The notes under the pieces were generated by a model that worked only from the letters and a program-made list of their open reading frames with translations, ran no database searches and was not told where the DNA came from. From the NCBI GenBank assembly GCA_025024175.1, contig QCXZ01000075.1:5332001-5396000 (forward strand): a DNA stretch of 64,000 bases, in the 5' to 3' direction. Source of the DNA: Rhyzopertha dominica. Lineage: Eukaryota > Arthropoda > Insecta > Coleoptera > Bostrichidae. Made by a program: the position numbers and the translations under genes. Below, one piece after another: positions 10,620 to 22,049 of the stretch (within the stretch, counting starts at the first letter, position 1; every line of letters begins with the position of its first letter).

Positions 10620-11400
10620 ATTATTATTAGCCAGTTGATCAATGAAGAAATCGCATGAATTTTTTAATAGCGGTAAATAGTTGTGCGGTATGTATACACT
10701 CTTCAATACTGACCATCAATAACACTAAACTTTATAGTCTTATACACAATTATCCATTAATAACTCTAATCATTCTGAATACTGGAGCTTATTCTATTAT
10801 TTCTGACAACTAAATGCAATCGCCGCCAATTTACAGTTAATGCCTACTGTGGTTACATCAGTGATCAGGCTTTATATTTCCGTGGTAAATGTTGTGCTAT
10901 AATTTTCAATATGAATATTTATATCAAATATTATATGCAAAGTCCATAGTGCATTGCCTGGAATAATTATATATTATTGGTATTTGAAATTGGACACAGG
11001 GAGTAAAATTCTGGTATGCAGTATTGTAAAATAATTAATAGACACTTTATAGGTACACGAGATTGTACGATATTATTGAGAGTTAAGCAAGGTTACTAAG
11101 CAATATGAAAACTTTTAACCATATCGCTTTCTCAATTTCTTTTAATTTTTTCAATAGCACAGTAATCTGTCTGTCACTAAACAGAGGCATAAGTAAAAAT
11201 ACAAACACCTGGTCATAATTAATTGAACTGAATACTCGCCTTGCACTTGTTTTGTGGCAGGCCTGATATCAAATTTAATGTGGCTGTTTAGAATGCTTGT
11301 TCACAAGTTAGAATTAATAGCAAGCGGATCTATCAATTCCACACTGCAATCCCTACATACCATCACTAAAATACCCATCGCAAATCACTGTGGTTGGAGA
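10620..11400. other. Unassigned AT-rich stretch
   Basis: About 780 bp with no credible gene, repeat pair or recognisable element end. Confidence 0.5.
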
Positions 11401-11466
11401 TGCTTACTAATACGCTATATTAGTGTGACGTAGGTGTCGGCCATTTTGCTGCGATACGTCACGATC

Positions 11467-12299
11467 CCGGATCCAAACCAACCTACTTAGTTGTCATAAT
11501 GTGCATAAGGGAGTTCAGCGTTTGGTTTAATTTTTTAGTGTTAAAGAGTATTTTAAAGTGTTACTGTGTATGTTTGAGTAGCTTACACTACTTCGCTTTA
11601 CTTAGCAAGTATTACAAACCGAAATTAGATTTAGATACAATGTATTGTTGAAAAGCTGGACATACACTAAGTACATGTGTGGAGCATTACAATTTGCAAG
11701 TTTTACCAGAAAATAATAATAGGTTGGATCCCTGGATGTTTTAGGTTGTTTTTAAACAATAGATTGCAACTAAATGTAATTTTGGTTTATAATACTAAAT
11801 TATACGAAGGAACGTAAACCACTAAAAATTCACAGTAACACTCAATGTTCAGAGCAAAATTATAGTATAATACAATATTTTAAAGTGTTATTGTGTATGT
11901 TTGAATGGTTTACATACCTCTGTATTATTCATTAAGTATTACAAACCTAAATTACATTAAGTTGCAATCTATTGTTAAAAGACAATCTAAAATAAGTGTT
12001 TAAAGTTTATACGTTTCTCTCTAATTATAACAAGAACATCCAGGGACCTAGCACGTTACCGTCTTCTTGTACAACATGTAAATTGTAATGCTCTACACAT
12101 GCACTTACTGTAGGTTAAGCCTTTCAGCAATACCCACATTGTAACTAAATGTAAATTACGCGAAGCGAAGCGAATGAGTGTCAGCTACTCAAACATACAC
12201 AGTAACACTTTTAAATATTCTTTTAACACTAATTGTTGCACCAAACACTGAACTCCCTTATGCATGTTATGACAACTTGGTTTGTTTTGATCCAGGATC
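11467..12299. repeat. Complex fold-back element: nested inverted repeats
   Basis: Outer arms 11467-11738 and 12037-12299 are inverted copies. Both contain GGATCC/GGATC-type ends, CATAAGGGAGTTCAG, GTGTTACTGTGTATGTTTGA, GAGCATTACAATTT and CCCTGGATG. Between them lies a second inverted pair, about 11757-11849 and 11872-11975, around CAATAGATTGCAACT and TTTGGTTTATAATAC. A further partial copy of the inner unit sits at about 12300-12375. Together this would fold into a nested hairpin of about 830 bp. No coding frame was found inside. It resembles a fold-back (Foldback/MITE-like) transposon; the family is unknown. Confidence 0.75.
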
Positions 12300-12446
12300 T
12301 AAACTAAATGTAATTTCGGTTTGTAATACTTGTGAAGCAAAACGAAGGAGTGCAAGCTATTCAAATAAGCACAGTAGTCGTAGAAATCGTCAATAATTCT
12401 CGAAAAAATCGCAGATCGCTGACAAATCATCCGAAAGTTCAAAGTT

Positions 12447-12638
12447 ATGAAAGATGAATATTTAAGGCAGCCCCAGATAAGTAGTGAGGTTTCATCTAAA
12501 ACTTTTTACTACCAACCGGATTTTATAAAATCTCTTGTAATGAAATCGTCAAATAACCAGGAAAACGTTGCGACCTGTCAAGAGTTATTAATGCCAGGAA
12601 TTCGATTTGCGAAAGGNCTGATATTCAAAATGACATAG
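12447..12638 (+). other. Short unassigned open frame, 63 codons
   Basis: An open frame (MKDEYLRQPQISSEV...) without a recognisable domain, interrupted by an n at about 12617. The next 100 bp continue with polar codons in another frame, and 12840-12900 encodes a charged, coiled-coil-like run. It could be part of a decayed element's first ORF. I do not recognise it. Confidence 0.25.
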
Positions 12639-12639
12639 T

Positions 12640-13175
12640 GACCCAAACCCTAGTAGACAATATGACTAGTAAAATACAAACGGTGACGAACGCTACAACG
12701 ACGAACACTGAAACCAATTTCACTAAATTTTAGTACTAGTAGTGGTTCTAAATTAAATGCTGATTCATAAGATTGAGTCTTTAAACAAAAAGTTGCTGGC
12801 ACAAGAATAAGTCACAATACTTTCTGATATTGAAATAGCATTTGTAAAAATTAGAGGCCGCCCAAAAAGATATGGAAAAACAATTAAGAAAAATAGAAAA
12901 TGATCTGTTTAACGTTTTAATGTTTCTCTATTTTTCCACATAATTGTCCTGCCTTTAATAAGAAAAAGTTTGTAATAGTTTTTAATAAAAACTTTTAACA
13001 AGCATAATTCTTTACAATCTTCCATTTAGGCTACGGAGGCACTGCCTTTAATTAAATAAGTATTTGGTAATTATGAGTTAAAGCTACTGCATTTTAAGGA
13101 AAGTTTGTCAATTTTTTATAAAGTATCTATACATACGAGGGTGAATGCTTTCAACATCCGTAATATAAGATAATA
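12640..13175. other. Unassigned AT-rich stretch
   Basis: No gene or clear repeat. It ends where the flanking repeat of the Penelope-like relic begins. Confidence 0.5.
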
Positions 13176-13176
13176 T

Positions 13177-13332
13177 TTTCTCGGAAAGATCGCTGTCTCT
13201 TGAAAACACTGACAAAAAGTTATTAGTCTGACGTTTCGATTACACCTGCAATCTTAATCTCAAAATTTGCCTGACACAAGTTCAAACAAAATTTTGAAAG
13301 TAAATAAACAAATCACCAAGGGAACGAGGCGT
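13177..13332 (-). repeat. Flanking repeat (pseudo-LTR-like) of Penelope-like relic, left copy
   Basis: It is inverted relative to 14437-14594. Shared landmarks are the ATTTTCTCGGAAAGATCGC end, GACAAAAAGTTATTAGTCTGA, a stem ending in GTAATCGAAAC (minus strand) and AATAAACAAATCACCAAGG. Penelope-like elements typically have such repeats in direct or inverted order. Confidence 0.7.
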
Positions 13333-13385
13333 CATAGAAACAACATGCCAACCGGATAAAAAAGAACCTAACGACGAAAGAGGAA

Positions 13386-14390
13386 TTACCTACCTACTAT
13401 TGCAGATATACACTTGATAAAAGATAAATACAAAATAGCCTTCCAAATGTCACCTAACTCATAATTTCCACAATCCCTATTAAAATTATTAGTACTCCTA
13501 CAAATCTCTATAGCTTCTTTTGTTAGACGTTTGTGATAATATCTTTCTCTATGTAAAATGTTTGTTTTATCAAAGTCAATCATGTGTTTAGTCAAATATG
13601 AGTGGTCAGCTACGGAAGATTTATCTATCTGTTGCAGCCTAATAGCACGTATATGTTCTTTCAAACGCGTACCTATTTTTGTTTTAGTTTGACCTATGTA
13701 ACACTTGCCCCAAGAACAAGTAATTTTGTAAACACCTTCACTCTCTAAATATATAATACGTATAAATTATCTAAATATCAACAACTAAAGTATCGTGTTT
13801 TCTAAGTATAGTCTTTAATTTTTCCGAAAGGCCTTGTACATAAGGCAAGTTCAACATCAATTTACTTTGTCCTGGCTGAGAATTTACTTGATTTGGATGA
13901 GCACTCTTATTAAAAACTGGCCAAATATTTTTATTGCTATAACCACTTCTCACTAGAGCTGATTTAAGATGAAATATTTTTTTCTGTAAAGAACTTTTGT
14001 CTGAGATCCTTTATGCTCTAACAAATAACCGTCCTTATAAGACTATTCTTTTGTGTGGCATGTAAATATCTATTTGTGTGTGTTGGTTTTCTGCAAACCT
14101 TGTGTCCTAAATGTTTAGTGTCTATTCTGTAAATTTGGACATCCAAGAAACGTAAACTACCATTGCTTTCTAATTCCATAGTAAATTTTATGTCAGGATT
14201 TTGACTGTTTTATTTTTATTTAGAAACCTACCCAACTCTTCTATACCGTGGTGCCAAATAACAAAAGTGTCATCTACATACCTATAACAACTTTTTGGCT
14301 TAAACTGAAAACTGTTTATCGCTACCTGTTCAAAATTTTCCATAAACAAATTGGCTACTACAGGACTTAGAGGTGAACCCATTACACAAA
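13386..14390 (-). pseudogene. Penelope-like element: reverse transcriptase C-terminus plus GIY-YIG endonuclease, decayed
   Basis: On the minus strand the order is RT to endonuclease, as in Penelope-like elements. MGSPLSPVVANLFMENFE and the catalytic YVDDTFVIW are at 14382-14240. The linker segment LPYVQGLSEKLKTILRKH is near 13850-13780. The GIY-YIG core GVYKITCSWGKCYIGQTKT starts near 13745, and the following helix TRLKEHIRAIR leads to a His/Cys-containing tail ending near 13386. The pieces lie in different frames with stops between them, and the N-terminal RT is absent. The element is therefore dead but well preserved at motif level. Inverted copies of its terminal repeat flank it. Confidence 0.85.
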
Positions 14391-14598
14391 TAAATCGCTG
14401 TCTCTTGAAAACACTGACAAAAAGTTATTAGTCTGACTTCTCGCTTCCTTGGTGATTTGTTTATTTAGTTTCAATTTTTTTTTTGAACTTGTTCAGGTAA
14501 ATTTTGAGGTTCTTCGTCTTTGACCAAGATTACAGGTGTAATCGAAACATCAGACTAATAACTTTTTGTCAGACGGCGATCTTTCCGAGAAAATATCT
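14390..14598 (+). repeat. Right flanking repeat of Penelope-like relic with hammerhead-like hairpin
   Basis: 14390-14436 is a direct copy of about 42 bp of the left repeat, and 14437-14594 is an inverted copy of it. At 14528-14548 the sequence GATTACAGGTGTAATCGAAAC forms a perfect six-base-pair stem followed by GAAAC. This is the stem II/GAAA layout of the hammerhead ribozymes known in Penelope-like elements. The upstream CUGANGA box is degenerate (TTGACCA). Confidence 0.6.
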
Positions 14599-14599
14599 T

Positions 14600-15840
14600 C
14601 AGTATCTATGCAATTTATGTAAAATTTTGCAACGTAGAAAACTAATATATGCAAAAAAGAATTAGTTGAAGCAGATATTAGGCTTTTTAAGGGCTTAATT
14701 TTGAAACCAAATATGTTCAAAATGCAGCCGTATTTTCACTGGATAGATCCCCTTAATTTCCTCAGGGCGACCAACAAATAGTACAAGACAATTATACAAG
14801 CAATTAAGCATAAATTAAAACTCAAACGTATTGCAGTATTTCTGCCTTATGCTCCAAACAAGTATAATCGCAGCCCTACCGTGCTCTACCGCAATCACAT
14901 GCAAATTTCTCCATTATGTCACAGGTAGAGAATAATGGAGACTGTTATTTATTCCGTTTTACGTGGCCTTAAGAATTTCCGGCTTGCCATATAAAAAGCT
15001 TGACAGTTATTAATAACGAAAAAGTTCAAGTTCGCCTGAGGAAGAGATAGCGAACAGAAATTCACAAAACAGCAATACTTTTTGTGTCGCTTTAGATACC
15101 GACGTTTTTCCCTGGATGGGTATCATTAATTTTTGCCCGCAGTTCTGCGGAAACTTGCGAGACACGTGTGTCAAATTAGAATCGTCTACATCGGTTTAGA
15201 TTAAACTAACGGACGAAAATATAGCTTTGTGTGTAGATTGTGAATGTGATCACACGAGTCGCTATTTGGGCAAGTAACTTAACTTAGACTTATAAATTGG
15301 AAATACACTTCAAAGTTTTTAGACTTAGGTAAGTTGTTACGACTTCCGAAGAATTAACAGTTTTGTCAAATTGGTCTATATCTTCCTAGATTACATTGTT
15401 CTTTACTATTTTACGAATACATATCTACAATTAACGCTGGATTGAAATGACCTCCACACAAGGTCATATGTCTTTAATCTAACGGCAACTGAAAACAATT
15501 CAATTAAACGCCATTTCTTTCCACAGAGTATGACCGGTTTTTAGCACAATTATAAGTGTAAAGATAATGAAATAATACGCTACCGTCGAATTAATAATGT
15601 TAGTTTACACTTTGTTGATAAATCCGTATTGTAACAGAATAATAAATATGAGGCTACTTTACTCAACCTTTTCCATTACTACAAGCCATAATCAACAATC
15701 AAATTATAACAATAGAAACAATAACAAGCAGTAGTTGCACATGGTAATAGAACAATCTTTCGAACAATCCATATATACGAGCTACATAGCTTATACTAAA
15801 CTTATTTATATCACATAACAATAACAAACTAACCTAGGCA
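14600..15840. other. Unassigned stretch without visible genes
   Basis: About 1.2 kb of moderately AT-rich DNA. No credible reading frame, repeat pair or element terminus was recognised on either strand. Confidence 0.5.
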
Positions 15841-15846
15841 TATAAA

Positions 15847-16600
15847 TTACTGCGAAAGTAACAAAATTTTCCCCAACTGCTTTCGGAATTGGCGTAACGA
15901 AAGCATTTTCAGATTTTCAGGCAGACTGTTGTATATAATTACACAGGTATACGAAAGTGACCTGCGAAAAAAGGTGGTACGATATCTAGGAACTGATAGT
16001 GAAGATAGATTCCTCACATTAACATTTATGTCATCAGATATAAAGCGAAACTTGTCTCGAAGGTATGGAGGTGAGGAGGTTACCAACATATTAAAGAAAA
16101 ACACTGACAAACTATGCCTATAATAAGCATCTACTCTATGCCAACCCAGTGCCACTATTCTTTGGGACACTCTTTCATCACAGGGTATGCTATAAACGAA
16201 TCTACAACAGCTATTCTGGATTTTCTGTTATCTTAGTTATTTTATGTTATTTTCTGTTATCTTAGTTATTTTATCCAGACATGAGTAAAACACAATGAAA
16301 CCGTAATTAAGGATAGACAACACTAACGATTCACAAAGTTTCTTACGCATTCTAAAATTTATTAAATATCTGTTGCAATACAGCAGTTTTAAAGCTAGAT
16401 AAGCCTTCCTTACTATGCCGACAATATGTTGTTTAAAACGAAGATCGCTTTCAATCATTAAACCTAAGTTTCTTACGCTGTTAACAACAGGCAATGGTTG
16501 ATTATTAATATTAATTTTAAAATCGGTCAATATCCTTTCTCGCAAACGATTTGGACAGAACAACATTGCTGCACACTTTTCTGGGTTTAACTTTAAATTA
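15847..16600 (-). pseudogene. LINE reverse transcriptase C-terminal fragment (Jockey/CR1-like)
   Basis: The minus-strand frames 16566-16237 and 16170-15847 give the post-palm region of a non-LTR reverse transcriptase. The readable segments are VVNSVRNLGLMIESDLRFKQ HI, then the thumb-like KKLCESLVLSILNYG, then RRSLSYTCVIIYNSLPENLK near the C-terminus. The YADD region is missing, so the fragment starts after it. One frameshift lies between 16237 and 16170, in a duplicated TTATTTTCTGTTATCTTAG stretch. It is related in type to the other LINE pieces in this window. Confidence 0.75.
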
Positions 16601-16619
16601 TTATTTAAAAAAAAAGTTG

Positions 16620-17460
16620 TGTTTATGACCCAGTTGTACTAGATACAACCAAGCATAGAATCCGCGATTAAATTGTTGCACACTAATTTCGGGACACCCT
16701 GTTTATGAGCAATAATTATTAGTTTATAGATTTATCTTTTGTACGCTTTTTACTTCTTTACCATCTACGTTAGACTTTTTAACACTTCATCATCTTGCCA
16801 GGACCGACTATGTGTTCCATTTTTGAAAATCGATGTTTCATCCAAATAAGCAAATAATTGTCGTAGTCCTGCTTTTTTCAAACATGTACTATCTAACAAC
16901 CTTAGCATCCTTCATTGCGACATTTGAAAGATCTGCTAGTGTTTTCTTTTAGTAAAGTAGAGAGAAAGTAGAACCTCAAATCAACAATTATTCAACCAGG
17001 CAAAATTACTTTTTGTTCTAGGATAATTACATGCACAATATCAAACTGCAAATATTTTAGATATTTATTATTATTATGCCAAAAGCTGTGGGACAAAATA
17101 CATGCAGTATAGAATCAGTTTCTTAAACTCATTTTTTAAATATCAATGTTACGAATATCACCAAAGATGTGGTGTCGGTAGTTTTCTTTCGCCTACCACG
17201 AGTTCTACTGGGAAAATTCAATACCTCATCAGTTTTTACAGCTTTGAAAGTGGAATAGAAGATTTACCATAAATTGTTCCAGAATTTTGGTTTCTCTAAG
17301 TACCTCTAGAAGACGGCATTCAAAATGGCATTATTTCCTCGATTTCTCGAAAAATTTAAATAGGACGGCATAGATTGTTCAACTTTGTTTCGAACGCTAT
17401 TATTTAAGCAAACAATGGCGAAGACTCGAGGTTGATAGATTTTCTCATTTTGAAGTTGCA
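16620..17460. other. Unassigned stretch
   Basis: It contains GGGACACCCTGT at 16691, a motif typical of Tc1/mariner-type termini, but no partner end was found. There is no credible gene. Confidence 0.5.
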
Positions 17461-17464
17461 CACA

Positions 17465-19153
17465 TAGTCCAGGAATGTTAGTTAAATAAGGGCAAGTATC
17501 TGGGAATTAGAGATAGTCAGCTATAAACTTGTATAAACCTTTATTTTGGTACCCTAAAACTGGTCTCAAAACCTGCTTATCGTAGGGTGCCCGCGACTAC
17601 AGATATTCCAAAGTCAAAGGCCAAAAAATCGATTATTTTTTTACACATTTATTGCAAATATCTGGTTTCCTATTGCTATTTGTATTTATTATAAATATTG
17701 TGCAGGATTCAATTTTCTACAACTTCTGTCTAAACACTTTTTATATCTTGAATCATTTTCGAGATAAAGGGCAGAGCGCGCGCAGTGTTAAACTATTTAG
17801 AATATCTTAGAGGTCAACCTGTAGTCCCGATTAAAAACATGCCGCTTAATATAAACGTCAAGAAGAGAAGACATAGATTTACTTGTCATTTTAATTTTAT
17901 TTAAAAAAGTGGGCAAATATAAATTTAAATACTCTCCCAAAAGTGTTGATAAATGTCCTGGTTCTAAAAAACACATATTTTTTCTGCACGCAATAAGTGG
18001 TTGTGACATGACTTCTGCGCTCTTTAGAAAAGGAAAAAGGAATGTAACTTCCGAATTTGGATCAAATTGCTGCAACATTTGAAGAAGGAAACTGCGGGTT
18101 GGCAATCTATAATGCTCCAAAATCTGAGGATTGTATCGATCGNCTTCGCTATGCACAGTTCATCAAGNTGACAAAACTGAATAAACCTGTGCAGTTATCA
18201 AATATTCCACCAACGAGTGCAGCAGCTCACCAACATTTCAGCCATATTTATTATCAAGTCCAGATTTGATTAGGGCATAATTTAGAACCCTAGAATTGAG
18301 ATTCGATAATGCGTGATGAAGTCCTGGAACCTGTTATGATAATGAATCCACCAGCTCCGGAGGAATTACTTAACAAAACATTCTGTAACTGCAAGAATGG
18401 TTGTTAGCTTGCGGCCAGTGTGCTTCACCACATACGAGTGATATCGATGAAGACGGTAGGTACTTTTGATCACGAAGTTCTGGAAAAACTGGCGACAAAT
18501 GACGTTGAAGACGAGAAAAAGGAATCTGAAATTTTACAGTGACTGGAAGACGATGGTGAAGAAGAAAATTGAAATTAGAGCTTATTATTATTCAATTTTT
18601 TAAATTTCAGCGTTCATTAATGTATGAAATTGTATTTTTCAATAACAACATTAATTAAAAATTTTATTAATAAATAATAAACTTAAATTAAAAATAATAA
18701 AGTATCTCCTTTAATAGCTTTATAGTTACACGAGTAGGTAGATGTTGTTAAATGAATAGATACTGAAACATTGAAAAAAATTATTAATTATAACGTAATA
18801 GTTAATAAAAAATTCAAATGATTTAGAATTCTATATATTCATAAATAATAGAATCTTTATACGCCATGTATAAATAGTTACAACAATACGCGCGCTCTGC
18901 CCTCTCTTTCGAAAATGGTTCAAGAGAATTTGAATATAAATAGCATAAAACCCATAGAAAACTAGATAATTGCAATAAATCTGCAAAAGAAAATCGATTT
19001 TTTGAGCTTTAACTTTGGAATATGTGTAGTCGCAGACACCCTACTATAAGTAGGTTTTGAAACAAGTTTTAGGGTGCCAAAATAAAAGTTTATACAAGTT
19101 TATAGCTAACTATCTCTCATTCCGAGGTGAAACCCCTAATATTCCTGGACTAA
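17465..19153 (+). mobile_element. Long-TIR DNA transposon relic, ~1.69 kb
   Basis: Inverted repeats of about 290-340 bp bound the element. The left arm (17465-~17805) and right arm (~18865-19153) share TAGTCCAGGAAT(A/G)TTAG at the outer edge. They then share AGCTATAAACTTGTATAAAC, CACCCTAAAAC/ACCCTAAAAC, GTAGGGTG, CGACTACA, ATATTCCAAAG, AAAAAATCGATT and finally GGGCAGAGCGCGCG. The interior holds a decayed + strand protein relic, listed separately. The superfamily is not established from the sequence. Confidence 0.75.
17955..18480 (+). pseudogene. Relic of an uncharacterised transposon-associated protein with Cys-rich tail
   Basis: Three conserved blocks are readable on the + strand, in different frames. 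FFLHAISGCDMTSALFRKGK is at about 17970-18030. LRYAQFIKxTKLNKPVQLSN and then IPPTSAAAHQHFSHIYYQVQ are at about 18148-18265. PPAPEELLNKTFCNCKNGC is at about 18349-18405. I recognise this combination (FLH..SGCDTTSA, LPPTSAAA.QH..R.YYQVQ, then CxCK.GC tails) from long uncharacterised proteins abundant in insects and cnidarians. Their biochemical role is not known to me. Stops, frameshifts and two n bases break it. Its position between long TIRs suggests it belonged to the mobile element and may be its transposase or accessory protein (inference). Confidence 0.6.
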
Positions 19154-19159
19154 CAAGAC

Positions 19160-19985
19160 ACCACACATAACCGAGCAACAAACTTCCAAATGTATTTAGT
19201 ATTGGTTCAATTTAAGTGTAATTTTCTAATTACTTATCGTATAAACAAAATAAATTTTGCTCCCTCGCGACTTAGTTGTACATTTATTCAGTAGATCAGT
19301 AAAATCGCTTCGTAGGTGTAGAATCCAGGATACGACCGTTTTACAACCGATCATAATCCCCGAATCAAAACAAACGATATTTCCGATATCGCATACTGGC
19401 CAATAAGAGAAACATCCGTGCGCCGGAATGAATGTCAACGGTACGCGTGATCTATATCTATCACAATGAGCGCTACTTTAATTTCATTCGGCCATTCGGG
19501 CGACGTCAATACCAGAAAACGTTTCGATTCTCCAGGGATCCGACCGTGAAAAGGTTTTTAATCGAAAAATGTACGCTTTCATTATTTGTCGATCAATCAA
19601 GCTGATAGAAAAGTCCATATATGCGACTCGCGCGAGCGCCTAATTAGTCACCGGGTTACGAGAGAAGGCAAATTGCCCTTTCATTTATTACTGATGAAAA
19701 CAGGAGCTAGGCGAAGTTATACACGTCATTAAGGGAGTATGTTTGTCAGGTGTGGTATTAGTCCGAAAACTTTATTACAGTTTCTGTTAGAATAAGAAAT
19801 AATTTTCCAATAAATCAGACACTAATAATAAAACTTCCTCCATAACCAATTCCGTACTGCAATCTTTAACAAAGTAATAAAACCTCCTTTACTATTACAG
19901 GTAGATCCAAATTGTTTGCTAAACTGAAGAATCTGGGAGTAATTTTAGTAGCTCTAAATCATTCAATATCCCGGAAACTTTGAAT
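19160..19985. other. Unassigned stretch including a GC-richer block
   Basis: No gene was seen. 19430-19680 is richer in G+C and CpG than the surroundings (CGACTCGCGCGAGCGCC at about 19623), without repeats. It could be conserved regulatory DNA, but this cannot be judged from one sequence. Confidence 0.4.
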
Positions 19986-19989
19986 AACC

Positions 19990-20610
19990 CGGCGGACGAT
20001 TATAATAAATTTCTGCTAGATCTTCCTCTTAAGAACTTCAGCGCTGATCATTCGCTTCTTGAAAGATATCTTAGCTCAAGGATGATAAATTCTGAATATC
20101 TAATGCTTTAAAATCTATAAAATCAAACGCCGCAGGTTCGGACGACATTTCAGTTACTATGCTGCTATAGGCGGTGAACGAATGCCGCTTTACAGTCTAA
20201 GGTATTAGAAAAAGTGATAGCATCACAGCTGATTACCCATGTTAATAATTATAACTTGTTACCATCTACGCAATCTGGTTTTCGCAAGGGATACAGCTTT
20301 ACTGAATATAACTGATAACATTTTTTCTGCCCTTGATGATAAAAAAATTTTATGGTACTCTTGGCCCTACTTCTAGGGCGTTCGATACCATTAACCTGGA
20401 TTTGTTGCTTGCTATTTTACATCATGTGGGTGTGGGGCGCCTTGGCGATGTTCTTTAATGACCGAGTACGGATTGTTAGGTTTGGAGAGTTATTGTCGGA
20501 ACCGTGTCGTGTCCGGTGTAGAGTGCCGCAGGGTTCCATCTTAGGTACACTACTCTTTACTTTGTACACTCCTGTGCTAGTTTCGGCCGTTAACGGGGTA
20601 GACTACAAAT
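19990..20610 (+). pseudogene. LINE reverse transcriptase fragment, heavily decayed
   Basis: Scattered RT motifs lie in shifting frames on the + strand. These are SNAAGSDDISVTML (about 20130), LPSTQSGFRKGYSFT (about 20260), the motif A region SRAFDTINLDLLLAILHHVG (about 20370-20430) and the motif B region with CRVPQGSILGTLLFTLYT (about 20517-20565). The YADD motif is lost and stops are frequent. It is the same general type as the copy at 61 kb. Confidence 0.75.
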
Positions 20611-20614
20611 GAGC

Positions 20615-21890
20615 AGAATTCCGTTAGATGGCGCTCGGGTATATTTCCAATCAATTGTCCGTTTATGATGGTTAGCAACCGCCCCAATGATAATTTATTG
20701 CTTTATTGCTCTAGGAGAACATCTGCGGGTGTATCCTTACGTTCTCGCCCAGAAATATATTTTCTAGAGCTAAGCAGCAGAGCTTCGGCATACGGGTTAA
20801 CTTTGCAAATGTAATGAACATTCGAGTGATATTAACCCACAAACATGTACATAATTTTGTAACATCAATTATTAGTCAACAGTTCTATAAGCTTGAGTTA
20901 TTTTACAAGTTTCACCAGTTCGCAATGAATGTGTACTTGCACGGAAACAAAACCGAATAAGTAAATGAATATCTGCGCTCGGACTTATGGGAACTTAATC
21001 TATTTGCCATAATTCTCTACATTTTTTGTTCCCAGAAAATAGATTTCTGTTGACGCCTAATTAAAATAGAACTTTTAGTATCTCTGTCTACCTAATAAAT
21101 TAGAGAATTAGTTGCTCGCTTATGTGTTATGTATGTACTTTTTTGCCAATAACTTCAACCTCCGGTTTTTACTACAGTTTTTGGTAAATAATAGCATAAA
21201 AAACAAAACTAAAAATTTTAGTCATATCGATCTATTTCATTTAAGAAGGAAACAAAGGAGAAAATTGTGCCGTCCTATTTTGTTATTTAGTTAACCTTCA
21301 GTTTCCACAATTCTCTTTCTTGTAACAGTGGTAGCGTGGAAATCGAAGTGAATAAAATTATACCGTCCTATTTAGATTTGTTATGAGAAATCGAGAAAAG
21401 TGTAACAGTTTTCCAAGGGTCAAGAACGAAAAGCGTACAGTCATCTGTACGATAACTGAAAAATCTAGATCATCTGTACAGTCTGTGCAATATGTAGTTA
21501 GAATTATTATATAAATATTTACTTTTTTGTGCATAATTAGGTTTTGTTAATAATTGTAATATTTATAAAAATACATTATAATTTAGGTAGGTACGTGATT
21601 GCAGTTATAAATTAACAATTCACATATAAACTATGTAAATGACGGCAGTGGTAAATATCACAGCTAAAGAAGTTTTATAAATTTTTACAGAATTTGATTT
21701 GAGACACAAAGACCATTCACGACAGAGATATAGGTTTCGTATTTTGGGGGTGATGTATATCTAATTGCAATATTACCTGAATGTGTGTAATGTAAGAAAT
21801 GCAAAGGTACTCATAAAGTTTTAATGGATTAATTAATTCCATAATCTGTAATCGCATAACGTAGTTTTTATTCTAATTACGAAAGCTTAA
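20615..21890. other. Unassigned AT-rich stretch
   Basis: About 1.3 kb without a credible gene or terminal repeat. Confidence 0.5.
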
Positions 21891-21892
21891 TA

Positions 21893-22049
21893 AAACACGA
21901 CAATAATGAATAGTAGAGTTTTTTGGAAGTTATTAAATAATAATAATAAAACACTTGTTTTATCCTGCTTCCAATTTGGCTTTAACAAACTAAAAAATGG
22001 AATTAGGATAAAAACAAGTGTTTTATTATTATTATTATGAAACACGACA
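21893..22049. mobile_element. Small hairpin insertion with ~11-bp target duplication
   Basis: AAACACGACAA occurs at about 21894 and again at about 22039. Between them is a ~135-bp insert. Its arms (TAATAATAAAACACTTGTTT at about 21941-21960 and AACAAGTGTTTTATTATTAT at about 22013-22033) are near-perfect inverted repeats around a ~50-bp loop. It is a MITE-like or tail-to-tail insertion. It has no coding capacity. Confidence 0.6.
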
